The notes below the pieces were generated by a model, which worked only from the letters and a program-made list of their open reading frames with translations, was not told the origin of the DNA and did not search any database. From contig NZ_JAMTDQ010000002.1 in assembly GCF_023806635.1 (NCBI RefSeq), forward strand, positions 1 to 42,988: a stretch of 42,988 bases of DNA, in the 5' to 3' direction. Within the stretch, counting starts at the first letter, position 1, and the number at the start of each line of letters is the position of its first letter. Both the position numbers and the translations under genes were made by a program. This stretch comes from Accumulibacter sp. (lineage in GTDB: Bacteria > Pseudomonadota > Gammaproteobacteria > Burkholderiales > Rhodocyclaceae). Of this stretch, positions 6,844-16,288 are shown one piece after another.

Positions 6844-8189
6844 AGGTACTTGAACAGGCTCAACCCGCTGATCGCGACAAAGGACTTCTGTGCCGCTTCG
6901 AGGGTGGCCTGCTCCCTGGTGAAGTCCGAGATCGCCCGGACGTAGTCGAGGTCGACGAGATCGGAGAGGGTCTCCTGATACTGGATGTCGAGCACGGCGG
7001 CGCTGTCGCTCAGTCCCTCGAGCGTCTGCAGGCGCGTGCCGACGCTCGACTGCACCTCGCCGGCTTTCGCCAGTGCCTGATCGATGCCTGCCAGGTGCCC
7101 CTGCAGCTTGCCGCTGAACTCGGTCCGCGCCGTACTCGAGCCGAGCGGCAGACGCAGCAGGTCGATCGTCTCCTGCAGGGTCTGGAAGACGCTCTTGCCG
7201 ACGTTCGGCCGGATGCTGAAGGTGTCACCGGCAGCCGGAGACCCGGTGATCACCACCTGGGCGCCGAAATCGATTCCTGCCGAAGGCGCCGGCGGTTGCG
7301 TGCTGACCAGCGGGATCGCCTGCCCGGGCGTGAAGGGGAGGACCGGCCCGACCGCCGTTGGCGGCAGTGCTGCCGCTGGCGGCGCCGGCTGCGAGACGTC
7401 GAAAAGCTGATAGCTGCTCGCCCCCGCCACCGTCGAGAAACGAATCTGCAAGGCGCGATCGGTCGTTCCCTGCCAGCCGAAGCCGCCATTCAGGGCCGCC
7501 GCCCACTGCCCCTGATCAAGAACCGAACCCAGCCCGATGACACCGTTTCCCTGGTTCGGCAGGCCGGGCCCGTTGCCGCTGGCAGCGGCGACGAAACTGC
7601 CGTTTCCTTCGCGAATCTGCATGAACAGCTCGCTGCCCGCAACGCCGGTCGCCATCTGCTGCGACGCAGCAACCTGTAGCAGCCGCTCGCCATCGTCGCC
7701 GAAGTAACGGACGAAACCGCTCGTTGCCGGCGGTACCGCGGCGCCACGGGCAAACGGCATCGTCGCCCCGAGATGGCCGGAGAAGAGGTACTCCCCCTCG
7801 GCGCTGCGGCTGTTGGCGATGCCGAGGACCTCCTCGAACCGGGCCTCGAGTTCGCTCGCCAGCGCCTGCCGATCGCTGTCGGCGAGGACCGTGTTGCCCG
7901 CCTGGATGATCCGGCTACGCACGCTCTGCAGGACATCGGTCAGACTCGTCAGCTGGCTGTCGACGAGCCGCAGGCGGTCGCTGGCGATGCCCTGATTGCG
8001 CGCGTACTGGGCGCCGACTTGCTTCGCCTGGGTGACCTCCAGCGCGCGGGCAGCGGCGACCGGATCGTCAGCTGGCGTCAGCACGCGGCGGCCGCTGGAG
8101 AGTTGCTCCTGCAGCCTGAGGAGTTCGTTCTGCCGGCGCTCGATGCCGCTGGCGCCGGCTGCGTAAATCTGGCTGGTACTGATCCGCAT
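6840..8189 (-). CDS. flgL: Flagellar hook-filament junction protein FlgL (HAP3)
   Basis: FlgL forms the second junction ring between hook and filament outside the cell. The N-terminus MRISTSQIYAAG and the coiled-coil region with RRQNELLRLQEQLSSGRRVLTPADDPVAA are typical of FlgL and flagellin D0/D1 domains. The C-terminal helix (LVDLDYVRAISDFTREQATLEAAQKSF) closes the D0/D1 core. The 449-aa length is greater than that of enterobacterial FlgL (about 317 aa). The extra part is a central region with a Pro/Ala-rich stretch (QPAPPAAALPPTAVGP) followed by a flagellin-IN-like motif (VVITGSPAAGDTFSI). It follows flgK by 116 nt and its stop overlaps the downstream lipoprotein start. Confidence 0.95.
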   Translation of the reverse strand: MRISTSQIYAAGASGIERRQNELLRLQEQLSSGRRVLTPADDPVAAARALEVTQAKQVGAQYARNQGIASDRLRLVDSQLTSLTDVLQSVRSRIIQAGNTVLADSDRQALASELEARFEEVLGIANSRSAEGEYLFSGHLGATMPFARGAAVPPATSGFVRYFGDDGERLLQVAASQQMATGVAGSELFMQIREGNGSFVAAASGNGPGLPNQGNGVIGLGSVLDQGQWAAALNGGFGWQGTTDRALQIRFSTVAGASSYQLFDVSQPAPPAAALPPTAVGPVLPFTPGQAIPLVSTQPPAPSAGIDFGAQVVITGSPAAGDTFSIRPNVGKSVFQTLQETIDLLRLPLGSSTARTEFSGKLQGHLAGIDQALAKAGEVQSSVGTRLQTLEGLSDSAAVLDIQYQETLSDLVDLDYVRAISDFTREQATLEAAQKSFVAISGLSLFKYL

Positions 8190-8305
8190 CCATGGTTCCT
8201 TCCCGTGAAGCTCCGGTCCTGCGGCAGTCAGGAATCCGGCAACCCGCGCCGGAGTGATGCCGATGCCGCCCCGGCGATCGTCGTTGCGCCGAAGAATCCC
8301 CGCAC

Positions 8306-10351
8306 CTAGCGAGCGCCGAGCTCGAGGATCGTGTTGAACAGGCTTGAGGCAATCTCCAGAGCCTTTGCCGCCGCCTGGTAGGCCTGCTGATAGCGGATCA
8401 GGTTGGCCGCCTCCTCGTCGAGGTTGACGCCGGAAAGCGAATCACGGCTGTCCTGCGCCTGTTTCAGCAACACCTTCTGCGCCTCGGCGCCCACCTGCAC
8501 CTGCCGGGTCCTGCTGCCGTTCTCGCTGACCAGTTCGGCGTAGCTTTCCTGGAACGAAACCGTCTTGCCCGACATGGTGTCGAGCGTCTGCAGCTGCCCG
8601 AGCGCCAGGACGTTGCGGCCATCGCTGGTGGCAGCCGGGTTTCTTGCCAGGACGAAGCTGTCGCCGTTGTTCGGCACGCCACTGATGCTGAAACTGATGC
8701 CGCTGGGCGGAGCGGCGCTGCTCGCGCCCACCAGGGTGATGGTCGCGCCGCTCGCATACGCGACACCGCTGCCCGGGCCCGCGATCAGCTGCGGCGGACC
8801 GCCGTCGATCGACACCCGGCTGCCTGCCGGAAAGTTGCGCAGTTGGCCGTTGTCCACTACCACCGTCAGCGGCAGGAGCGGGCCGAGCGCCTCGTACCCT
8901 GGCCCGACGCTGCCGGGAGAGATCGCTGCCGACCCGGTGTTGGCCGCTCCGGCAGTGGTGCGAACCGGCGCCGCCGCCGGAATCAGGCGCGGATCGGCAA
9001 GCATCGCCGGATTGACGGCAATCCGGCGCGCCGCGTCGCGGGTGGGCTGAATGAGATAGCTGGTCCCTGCCGCCAGCGGTCCCGACGAGGTGATCGTGAA
9101 ACCTTGCGGCTCGGCCTGCAGTTGCGCATCGAGCGTTGCCAGATCGGCCGCCGTCCACTGCCGGTCATCCCGCACGCGCGTCAGCGTCACGCTGCTGCCA
9201 TCGGAAGTGAGGCGATAGTCGCTGGCGACAAGGTCGGTGTAGAAATTGCCACTGAACGGGACCGGCGTCGCAAACGCCGCCGTCACCGTCGGACTGCCCG
9301 GCGGATTCCTGCCGTCGGCCCGCACTTCCGGCCCGCCTACCGTGAACAAGGCGGGAGTGAAGCCCGACGGCGGCGTCGACAGGAGCGACTGCCCCAGCAA
9401 ATCCTGACCGAGCTCGGCCTGCGCATTGACGGTCAGAGCCAGCGAAACGGCGTTTCGCCCGAGCTCGTTGCTCGCCCGATCGAGGGAATCGCTTCGGAAA
9501 TCCAGCAGCCCCCCCAATGCACCCCCTTCGATCAAAGACTGGGACATCTCCTGCACCCCGGTATTGGTCTTCAAACCGACCACCAGACGCGACAGATCGC
9601 CGGCAGAAGCTGTCACCGCCAGGGCCGTCGACTGCGAGCCGACGACCAGTTGCTGACCGCTGCCGATGAAGACGCTGACACTGCCGTCACCACTGCTGCT
9701 CGTCTTCACCCTGATGAGCTTGTTCAGTTCGGCCACCTGGTAGTCGCGCGCATCGAGGAGGTCATTGGGCGAGTGGCCGCTGGTCGCCTGGGCAAGGCCG
9801 ATCTGCTCGTTCAGGCGGGCGATCTGCTCGGCGTGCGAATTGATCGCCGTGACACTGTCCCTGATCTCGCCATTGATCTGGTCGTACATCTGTGCGAGCT
9901 GCGTGCCCAGCGACTGATAGCGGGCGCTCAGTCCCTGCGCACTGGAAATCATCAGCTGACGGCTCGAAAGGTTGGACGGATTTGCCGCCACCTGCGCCAC
10001 CCCGTCAAAGAAACCCTGCAGTGCGGGTGACAGGCCTGCTTGCGCGTCAGCCAGCAAGGAGTCAATGCGTCTGATGTGCGCCGCGTAGCTGTCCAGCTGG
10101 CTGGCGCCTGCCTGCGCCTGATCCACCTGCTCGGTGAGAAAACGGCTATAGACCCGCTCGACGGTCGCGATATGGACGCCCCGGCCGAGAAACCCGCCGC
10201 CGGTCATGTCGCCCGCGTTGCTGCCCTGGATGACCCGCTGCCGCGTGTATCCGGGGGTGTTGGCGTTGGCAATGTTGTGCTCGGTCGTCTGCAACCCGTA
10301 CTGCGCCGCCAACAAGCCGCTGACACCTGTACCGAGGATTCCTGAGCCCAT
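8306..10351 (-). CDS. flgK: Flagellar hook-associated protein FlgK (HAP1)
   Basis: FlgK forms the first junction ring, linking the hook (FlgE) to FlgL and the filament. The 681-aa protein starts with the rod/hook signature MGSGILGTGVSGLLAAQ and contains NIANANTPGYTRQRV near residue 30. It ends with the conserved C-terminal helix (GVNLDEEAANLIRYQQAYQAAAKALEIASSLFNTIL). The middle holds variable exposed domains, including a flagellin-IN-like motif (FSISGVPNNGDSFVLA). It needs FlgN for export, and flgN is encoded at 19280. A sigma-28-like promoter lies directly upstream (10379-10405), so flgKL can be expressed late, independently of the rod/hook operon. Confidence 0.96.
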   Translation of the reverse strand: MGSGILGTGVSGLLAAQYGLQTTEHNIANANTPGYTRQRVIQGSNAGDMTGGGFLGRGVHIATVERVYSRFLTEQVDQAQAGASQLDSYAAHIRRIDSLLADAQAGLSPALQGFFDGVAQVAANPSNLSSRQLMISSAQGLSARYQSLGTQLAQMYDQINGEIRDSVTAINSHAEQIARLNEQIGLAQATSGHSPNDLLDARDYQVAELNKLIRVKTSSSGDGSVSVFIGSGQQLVVGSQSTALAVTASAGDLSRLVVGLKTNTGVQEMSQSLIEGGALGGLLDFRSDSLDRASNELGRNAVSLALTVNAQAELGQDLLGQSLLSTPPSGFTPALFTVGGPEVRADGRNPPGSPTVTAAFATPVPFSGNFYTDLVASDYRLTSDGSSVTLTRVRDDRQWTAADLATLDAQLQAEPQGFTITSSGPLAAGTSYLIQPTRDAARRIAVNPAMLADPRLIPAAAPVRTTAGAANTGSAAISPGSVGPGYEALGPLLPLTVVVDNGQLRNFPAGSRVSIDGGPPQLIAGPGSGVAYASGATITLVGASSAAPPSGISFSISGVPNNGDSFVLARNPAATSDGRNVLALGQLQTLDTMSGKTVSFQESYAELVSENGSRTRQVQVGAEAQKVLLKQAQDSRDSLSGVNLDEEAANLIRYQQAYQAAAKALEIASSLFNTILELGAR

Positions 10352-10378
10352 TCGATCAATTCCTGGTTGATGTCCCTG

Positions 10379-10405
10379 TCAACGGCCGCCCGACGGGAAA
10401 GTTTA
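10379..10405 (-). promoter_or_regulatory. Sigma-28 (FliA) promoter upstream of flgK
   Basis: On the minus strand, TAAACTTT (10405-10398) is followed by exactly 11 bp and then GCCGTTGA (10386-10379). The FliA consensus is TAAAGTTT-N11-GCCGATAA, so the spacing is exact with one -35 and two -10 mismatches. It lies in the 72-bp gap between flgJ and flgK. Confidence 0.7.
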
Positions 10406-10423
10406 GCTTCCCGGAGCAGAAAA

Positions 10424-11368
10424 TCAGGCGACGGAAAGCGCCTGCCTCAATGTGTCGCCGCCAATGATGCGAGCGAGCTTGTCGGCGTACATCGGATCGG
10501 TCGCATAGCCCGCCCGTTGCAGGGAACGGGCAAACTGGACGCCATCCTGCTGTCCGACGACGCTGGCGTAGCGCGGGTGGCTGCCGAGCAGCTGCGCGTA
10601 GTCGCGGAAAGCTTCGGCATACGAAGCGTAGGCGCGGAACCGCGCGCGTACCGTCTGTGGCACGCCATCGACGAATTCGGTCGTCGGCACTTCGACGGTC
10701 GGCCCCACCCAGCCGCGGCCGGCCTTGATACCGAAGACATTGAAGCTGGGCGAGCCGTCGGCAGCGCGCAGTTCACGCTTTCCCCAGCCGCTCTCGAGCG
10801 CCGACTGGGCAACCAGGAATTGCGCCGGGATACCGGTCGTGGCCGCCGCCTCGACGGCGTGCGGCCAGACGCGGTCAACGAAGTCGCGCCGGCGCCGCGC
10901 ACGGTCGGCAGTCGCTTCCGGCTGCGCGGCGGCCGCACCCGGCACGGCGGGCAATGCGGTCACGACGGCGGGAAGAGCGCGCCGCGCCGGCAGTACGGGC
11001 TGTGCCGGCAACCCTGCACCCGGCGCGGCCGGCAGCGTCGCCACAACCCCGGACTGTTGCCGTGCCAGCTGCCGCTCGATCAGGCTGGCGAAACCGAGCG
11101 GTGACTGCGAGGCAAGCTCCTGCGCCATCTGCTGATCGCCGATGGCGGCGAAGAAGCGGCTCTGCTCAGTGTCCAGCAGGCCACTGGCCGGCGTCGCATC
11201 GCGCATGCTTTTCAGGATCTGGTGCAGAAGCATGCCTTCGAACTGTCGCGCCGCCTGCCTGACTCCCGCCTGCGGGTCGATGCGCAACCGGTTGCGCAGG
11301 TCGCCGGCGACAGCGGGGTCGAGTACCAGGCGTTGGGTTGCAGGCAGCGGCGCTTTCATGACTGGCAC
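10424..11368 (-). CDS. flgJ: Flagellar rod assembly muramidase FlgJ
   Basis: FlgJ caps the growing rod in the periplasm and cuts peptidoglycan so that the rod can pass. Residues 30-100 are the rod-capping domain (VRQAARQFEGMLLHQILKSMRDA). A Pro/Ala-rich linker spans about 105-155. The C-terminal glucosaminidase-type domain contains FLVAQSALESGWGKRE, in which Glu192 is the expected catalytic acid, and ends with ADKLARIIG. The 314-aa length is normal for dual-domain FlgJ of gamma- and betaproteobacteria. A GTG at 11368 is taken as the start because GGGAG lies about 10 nt upstream; the ATG three codons later (11359) is an alternative. Confidence 0.94.
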   Translation of the reverse strand: MPVMKAPLPATQRLVLDPAVAGDLRNRLRIDPQAGVRQAARQFEGMLLHQILKSMRDATPASGLLDTEQSRFFAAIGDQQMAQELASQSPLGFASLIERQLARQQSGVVATLPAAPGAGLPAQPVLPARRALPAVVTALPAVPGAAAAQPEATADRARRRRDFVDRVWPHAVEAAATTGIPAQFLVAQSALESGWGKRELRAADGSPSFNVFGIKAGRGWVGPTVEVPTTEFVDGVPQTVRARFRAYASYAEAFRDYAQLLGSHPRYASVVGQQDGVQFARSLQRAGYATDPMYADKLARIIGGDTLRQALSVA

Positions 11369-11393
11369 ACGGCTCGTTCTCCCGGGAGGGCGC

Positions 11394-12530
11394 TCAGATG
11401 ATCTCGAGGTCGGCCCGCAGCGCGCCGGCCGCCTTCATCGATTGCAGGATCGACAGCAGATCCTGTGGTCCAGCGCCCAGCGCATTGATCGCCTTCACCA
11501 CCTCGGCGAGGCTGACGCCCGCCTTGAGCTGGATCAGCGAGCCGCCGCCCTGCTTGATGTCGATCTCGCTCTGCGTCGTCGTCACCGTCTGCCCCGGTGA
11601 CAGCGGGTTGGGCTGACTGACCTTCTGCTCGGTGTTGACGATGACCGAAAGATTACCATGAGCGACTGCGCACGAGTCGATTGTGACGGTCTGGTTCATG
11701 ACCACCGAGCCGGTGCGCGGATTGATGATCACCTTGGCCACCGACTTCGCCGGCCGAACCTCGAGGTTCTCGATCCGCCCGAGGAACGCGACACGACTGT
11801 TCGCCTCTTCGGGAGCGATGACGCGAATCACCCGTCCGTCGAGTGCCTGTGCAGTACCGGGTGCGGTTTCCCGGTTGATCGCCTCGACCATCTTCTGCAC
11901 CGTCCCGAAATCGGTCGCTGCCAGCTCATAGTGAACGAATGGGCCCTGGCCAAGTGCCGTCGGCACCTCGCGCTCGACGGTCGCACCGCCGGCAATGCGG
12001 CCCGCCAGCAGATGGTTGACGACGACCTTGCTGCCGCCGGAGGCGGCACCGGCACCGCCGACCAGCAGATTCCCCTGCGCCTGGGCGTAGATCTGGCCGT
12101 CGGCCCCCTTCAGCGGCGTCATCACCAGCGTTCCGCCACGCAGGCTCTTGGCGTTCCCCATCGATGACACGGTGACGTCGATCTGCTGGCCGATGCGCGC
12201 GAAGGGCGGCAGATTGGCGGTCACCATGACCGCCGCAACGTTCTTCAGCTGCAGCCCCTGCACGGAGTTGACGGTCGTACCGAGCTGCGCCAGCATGTTG
12301 ATGATGCTCTGCGAGGTGAAAGGCGCCTGCGTCGTCTGGTCGCCGCTGCCGTCGAGCCCGACCACCAGCCCGTAACCCACGAGCTGGTTGTTGCGCACTC
12401 CCTGCAGCGACGCCAGATCCTTGATCCGCTCCGCCGCCGCCAGGGTGTGCGGCACGACAACGGCCAGGACGGCGAAGGCTGCTGCCGCGAGGTGGCTGCG
12501 GACAGGCATTGCGGCGACGATCGATAACAT
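11394..12530 (-). CDS. flgI: Flagellar P-ring protein FlgI
   Basis: FlgI forms the P ring around the distal rod in the peptidoglycan layer. The start at 12530 ([13 protein letters not shown]) is chosen because AGGAAGGGGG lies just upstream. The signal peptide ends near HTLAAA, and the mature protein begins [26 protein letters not shown] in family register, including the GSGDQT motif. The C-terminus ([30 protein letters not shown]) is typical. About 378 aa from this start, close to the family's usual 365-370. Folding of the mature protein needs the periplasmic chaperone FlgA, encoded divergently at 18145. A 238-bp non-coding gap separates it from flgH, the longest gap inside the operon. Confidence 0.95.
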   Translation of the reverse strand: MLSIVAAMPVRSHLAAAAFAVLAVVVPHTLAAAERIKDLASLQGVRNNQLVGYGLVVGLDGSGDQTTQAPFTSQSIINMLAQLGTTVNSVQGLQLKNVAAVMVTANLPPFARIGQQIDVTVSSMGNAKSLRGGTLVMTPLKGADGQIYAQAQGNLLVGGAGAASGGSKVVVNHLLAGRIAGGATVEREVPTALGQGPFVHYELAATDFGTVQKMVEAINRETAPGTAQALDGRVIRVIAPEEANSRVAFLGRIENLEVRPAKSVAKVIINPRTGSVVMNQTVTIDSCAVAHGNLSVIVNTEQKVSQPNPLSPGQTVTTTQSEIDIKQGGGSLIQLKAGVSLAEVVKAINALGAGPQDLLSILQSMKAAGALRADLEII

Positions 12531-12768
12531 GACCCCCCCTTCCTCAGAGTTCATGGTTCAGTCCATGGCGAGGGCACCGCCGGTCGGCGGCGTTGCCCAC
12601 CCTTCCCCGCGCCCGGCGAGCGCGGCTCGGCGAGTCCTCTGCTGCAGCGCACGGAGCGCGCCGTGCAAACACGGCTGTGCCATCATCCCGCCGCCCGAAA
12701 TCCTGCGTCATCCGCGCGCTGGCGTCCGTGCAGGCTGGCGTGCGCACGACCGCTCCCCCGGCTGCCAC

Positions 12769-13440
12769 TCAGAAGGGCAGAACGGTGAGGAAGAAGCGCG
12801 CCAGCCAGCCCATCACCTGCGCCTCGCTGATCGCGCCGCTCTCCTTGTACTCGATGCGTGCATCGGCAATCTGTGACGAAGCGATGGTGTTGGTCGCGTT
12901 GACGAAGTAGGGGTTGACGACACCCGACAGGCGGATGTACTCCTGCCCGTGACCGATCGCGACCTGCTTCTCGCCGGAAACGAGCAGATTGCCGTTCGGC
13001 AGGACTTCGACGACCGTCACCGTGATCGTCCCGGTAAACACGTTGTTGGCCGCTGCATCGCCCTTGCCACTGGCAACGTTGCTGCTGCTCGTCTTCAGTT
13101 CGGTCAGCGTCTTCCCCGGCAGATTGAGGTTGGGCCCGATCGAGGCGTTGATGCTGCCGGTCTTGGCGACGCTGTTGTTCGACTTGGTCGCCGCCGAGGT
13201 GTTTTCGGTAATCGTCACCGTGATGGTATCGCCGACATGGCGGGCCCGCCGATCCTCGAACAGCGTGCGCGAGGCACCTGCCTGATAGATGCTGCCCGTC
13301 GACGCCAGCGCTGCTGCCAGTTGCTCCGGTCGCGGCTGCGGCCTGGCCGTCATCGGCTGATGGACATTGGTAGGCGGAACGGTGGTACAGGCGGCGAGCA
13401 GCAGCAGTGCGGCCGGCAGCAAGGACGAGCGGGCAGGCAT
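12769..13440 (-). CDS. flgH: Flagellar L-ring lipoprotein FlgH
   Basis: FlgH forms the L ring, the outer-membrane bushing of the rod. The 223-aa precursor has a short signal peptide ending in the lipobox LLAAC with Cys18, as expected for an outer-membrane lipoprotein. Family motifs include SIYQAGASRTLFEDRRARHVGD, TITVTITENTSAATKSN and GVVNPYFVNATNTIASSQIADARIEYK. The C-terminus MGWLARFFLTVLPF is the normal end of the family. AGGGAA precedes the ATG. It lies 10 nt downstream of flgG. Confidence 0.96.
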   Translation of the reverse strand: MPARSSLLPAALLLLAACTTVPPTNVHQPMTARPQPRPEQLAAALASTGSIYQAGASRTLFEDRRARHVGDTITVTITENTSAATKSNNSVAKTGSINASIGPNLNLPGKTLTELKTSSSNVASGKGDAAANNVFTGTITVTVVEVLPNGNLLVSGEKQVAIGHGQEYIRLSGVVNPYFVNATNTIASSQIADARIEYKESGAISEAQVMGWLARFFLTVLPF

Positions 13441-13450
13441 GGCGGATTCC

Positions 13451-14233
13451 CTACAGTTGCGTCAGGCGCCCGAGCATCTGGTCGGAGGTCGACACGACCT
13501 TGGCGTTCAGCTCGTACGCCCGCTGCGTCTGGATCATCAGTACCAGTTCCTGCGCCACATTCACGTTCGACGCTTCGACATAGGACTGGACCACCATGCC
13601 GGCGCCGTTACTGCCCGGCGTATTGAGCGTTGGCGTACCGCTCGACGCCGTCTCCTGGTAGAGATTGTCGCCGAGACTCTGCAGCCCCCCGTTGTTGATG
13701 AACGTCGCCACCTGGATGGTGCCGATCTGCACGGGCGCCGCCGCGTTCGGCAGGGTGACGCTGACGACGCCGTCGGTGGCAACGGTCACGGTCAGGGCGT
13801 TCTGCGGGATGGTGATTGCCGGCTGTACCGGATAGCCGCTGGCGGTGACGATCTGCCCCTGATTGTCCTTCTGGAACGATCCGTCGCGAGTGTAGGCGCT
13901 GGTTCCATCCGGCAGCAGGACCTGGAAGAAACCCGCGCCATCGATCGCCATGTCGAGGCTGTTGCCGGTCTGCTGCAGCGAACCCTGCGTGAAGATGCGC
14001 CCGGTCGACACCGGCGTGGTGCCCAGGCCGATCTGCAGTCCGTCGGGAATCTGGGTCGTCTGCGACGACTGCGCACCGGGCTGGCGCACCGTTTTGTAGA
14101 GCAGGTCGGCGAAGATTCCCCGTGCCTGCTTGAAGCCGTTGGTGCTGACGTTCGCCAGGTTGTTGGCGATGATGTCGATCTGCACCTGCTGTGCGTTGAG
14201 ACCGGTACTCGCGGTCCAGAGAGAGGTGATCAT
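13451..14233 (-). CDS. flgG: Flagellar distal rod protein FlgG
   Basis: FlgG builds the distal rod that passes through the P and L rings. The 260-aa protein has the N-terminal rod signature ([39 protein letters not shown]), the FlgG-type [33 protein letters not shown] stretch and the C-terminal helix ([33 protein letters not shown]). The length and both ends match the family closely. It sits between flgF and flgH with gaps of 10 nt on each side. Confidence 0.97.
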   Translation of the reverse strand: MITSLWTASTGLNAQQVQIDIIANNLANVSTNGFKQARGIFADLLYKTVRQPGAQSSQTTQIPDGLQIGLGTTPVSTGRIFTQGSLQQTGNSLDMAIDGAGFFQVLLPDGTSAYTRDGSFQKDNQGQIVTASGYPVQPAITIPQNALTVTVATDGVVSVTLPNAAAPVQIGTIQVATFINNGGLQSLGDNLYQETASSGTPTLNTPGSNGAGMVVQSYVEASNVNVAQELVLMIQTQRAYELNAKVVSTSDQMLGRLTQL

Positions 14234-14243
14234 CGCGTTCCGA

Positions 14244-14993
14244 TCAGCGGTTCATGGTAAGCAGGGTCGTCGCGGCACGGGCGTTCGCTTCGGCCGTCTG
14301 CAGCATCCTGACCTGCAGTTCGAATTGGCGCGCAAGGCTGATCATCCGCACCATGGCGTCGACCGAATTGACGTTGCTGCCCTCGAGCGCGCCAGGCTCC
14401 AGCTGCACGGTCTCATCCGCGATGGCAGGCTCGCCGTTGCGCGTGCGGAAAAGGCCGTCATCACCACGCACCAGATCGCCTTCCGGTGGATTGACGAGCT
14501 TGATCCGGCCAATCACATTGACGCTGCTCGCCGCTCCGGCCCCGGGACGTGGTACGCCCGATACCGTACCGTCGGCCGCAATGGCGATGTTGTTGTCTGG
14601 CGGCAGCGCGATCGGCCCGCCTTCGCCGACAACGAGGTTGCCGGCGCTGGTCTGCAGGACGCCGTTGGCGTCGGTGACCAGGTTTCCGGCACGCGTGTAC
14701 GCCTCGCTGCCGTCAGGTGCCTGAACGGCAATCCAGCCTCGCCCGCGCAGCGCCACGTCGAGCGGCCGGCCGGTGGTCAGCATCGGGCCCTGTTCGAAAC
14801 TGTTGGCTACCGAGGCGTCGATCGCAAACGCCCGCGTCGGTTGGCCCGCGCCGAGCAAGGGCACGGCGCGGAAGCGGTTCTCCATTGCCCGGTAGCCGGC
14901 GGTCGAGGCATTGGCCAGATTGTGCGCAACTCCGGCCTGCTGGAGAAAGGCCTGCTTGGCGCCGCTCATGGCCGTGTAGATCAGCCGATCCAT
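14244..14993 (-). CDS. flgF: Flagellar proximal rod protein FlgF
   Basis: FlgF is a minor structural subunit of the proximal rod. The 249-aa product begins [36 protein letters not shown], a typical FlgF start, and ends with [40 protein letters not shown]. The central part has the usual [24 protein letters not shown] block shared with FlgG and FlgE. It lies 30 nt after flgE and 10 nt before flgG. Confidence 0.96.
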   Translation of the reverse strand: MDRLIYTAMSGAKQAFLQQAGVAHNLANASTAGYRAMENRFRAVPLLGAGQPTRAFAIDASVANSFEQGPMLTTGRPLDVALRGRGWIAVQAPDGSEAYTRAGNLVTDANGVLQTSAGNLVVGEGGPIALPPDNNIAIAADGTVSGVPRPGAGAASSVNVIGRIKLVNPPEGDLVRGDDGLFRTRNGEPAIADETVQLEPGALEGSNVNSVDAMVRMISLARQFELQVRMLQTAEANARAATTLLTMNR

Positions 14994-15023
14994 GCAGCCT
15001 CCATGTAGTCAATCATGCGGCGA

Positions 15024-16271
15024 TCAGCGCAGGTTGATCAGCGTCTGCATGATCTGGTCCTGTGTCTTGATCGTCTGCGCGTTCGCCTGATAGTTGCGCT
15101 GCGCGGTGATCATCGCCACCAGTTCGTTGGTCAGATCGACATTGGAGTCCTCGACGGCCGCCGACTGAATGACGCCGCGACTTCCCGTTGCCGGCGCACC
15201 GACCAGTTCCGGTCCGGAGGTCGAGGTCTCACTCCACTGATTGTTGCCAAGGTTGAGCAGGCCATTGGGGTCGGCAAATGTGGCCAGAACCAACTGTCCC
15301 ATGCTGCGCGTCTGGCCGTTGCTGTAACGACCCTGAACGATACCGTCGTCAAGGACACCGATACCGACCAGGCTGCCGGTCGCGTAGCCGCCCTGCGCCA
15401 GGCGGTCCACGCTCGAGGCACTGCCATACTGTGTCGTTCCCGTGAAGTCGATCACGCCCGGTGACCACGGCGTCTGGGCGCCGCTGCTCAGCGGCCACGA
15501 CGGCAGGGTGTAGGTCGGGGTCGAACTCAGTGCCCCCGATGTGTTGAAGACGAGGTTGCCGGCCAGTGTCTGCGGGTTGGCGCCGTCGAGCGTTGCGTGC
15601 ACCGTCCATTCGCCGCCTGCCGGGGGTGTCGGCGCGTTCAGCACGTAATAGGTCGTCAGGTTGTGCGACACTCCCAGCGTATCGAAAACGGTCAGCGCGG
15701 TCGAGAAATTGTAGGTCGCCGGGTTGCTGTAATCAAAGGGAGCCAGCACCGGGACGGTCGCACGCGCATCGAGATTGAGGACAGCCGTCACATCGCCCGC
15801 CAGCGGGTCGCTCGTCGCCCGGGGTGGAATCTGGCTTGCCGACAGTTGCAGTTCGATTGGATTGGATGGCGTGATGACGCCGTTGACGCTCACCGGATAG
15901 CCGGTCAGCCGGAGGTTCTGGTCATTGATGATGTAGCCCTGGTTGTCGATGTGGAACTGACCGTTGCGTGTATAGCTGATGGCGCCATCGTCGCTCATGC
16001 GAAAGAAGCCGCCACCGTTGACCGCAAGATCGAGAGCATTGTCGGTAGTGCTCAGGTTGCCTTGGGTGAACTGTTGCTGGATCGCACCCACCGACACGCC
16101 GATGCCGATCTGCGAGGCGCCGACGATGCCCAGGGACGCGGCATAGACATCGGCGAAGTTGGTGTTGGCGCGCTTGAAACCGACCGTGCTGGCGTTGGCG
16201 ACGTTGTTGCCGATGACGTCGAGCGCCGAGGCTGCCGCATCGAGACCACTCAAACCCTGTTGGAAACTCAT
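15024..16271 (-). CDS. flgE: Flagellar hook protein FlgE
   Basis: FlgE polymerises into the hook, the universal joint outside the cell. The protein has 415 aa, close to the enterobacterial length. It has the N-terminal D0 segment (MSFQQGLSGLDAAASALDVIGNNVANASTVGFK), the block GNLSTTDNALDLAVNGGGFF, and the C-terminal D0 helix (NVDLTNELVAMITAQRNYQANAQTIKTQDQIMQTL). The middle is a variable exposed D1/D2 region. It follows flgD by 17 nt; FlgD caps its assembly. Confidence 0.97.
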   Translation of the reverse strand: MSFQQGLSGLDAAASALDVIGNNVANASTVGFKRANTNFADVYAASLGIVGASQIGIGVSVGAIQQQFTQGNLSTTDNALDLAVNGGGFFRMSDDGAISYTRNGQFHIDNQGYIINDQNLRLTGYPVSVNGVITPSNPIELQLSASQIPPRATSDPLAGDVTAVLNLDARATVPVLAPFDYSNPATYNFSTALTVFDTLGVSHNLTTYYVLNAPTPPAGGEWTVHATLDGANPQTLAGNLVFNTSGALSSTPTYTLPSWPLSSGAQTPWSPGVIDFTGTTQYGSASSVDRLAQGGYATGSLVGIGVLDDGIVQGRYSNGQTRSMGQLVLATFADPNGLLNLGNNQWSETSTSGPELVGAPATGSRGVIQSAAVEDSNVDLTNELVAMITAQRNYQANAQTIKTQDQIMQTLINLR

Positions 16272-16288
16272 CCTGTCCCCCGATTGTG

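Noticed and set aside
12544-12768. Small gene in the flgI-flgH gap
   Set aside because: The open frame has no ribosome-binding site and no recognisable features.
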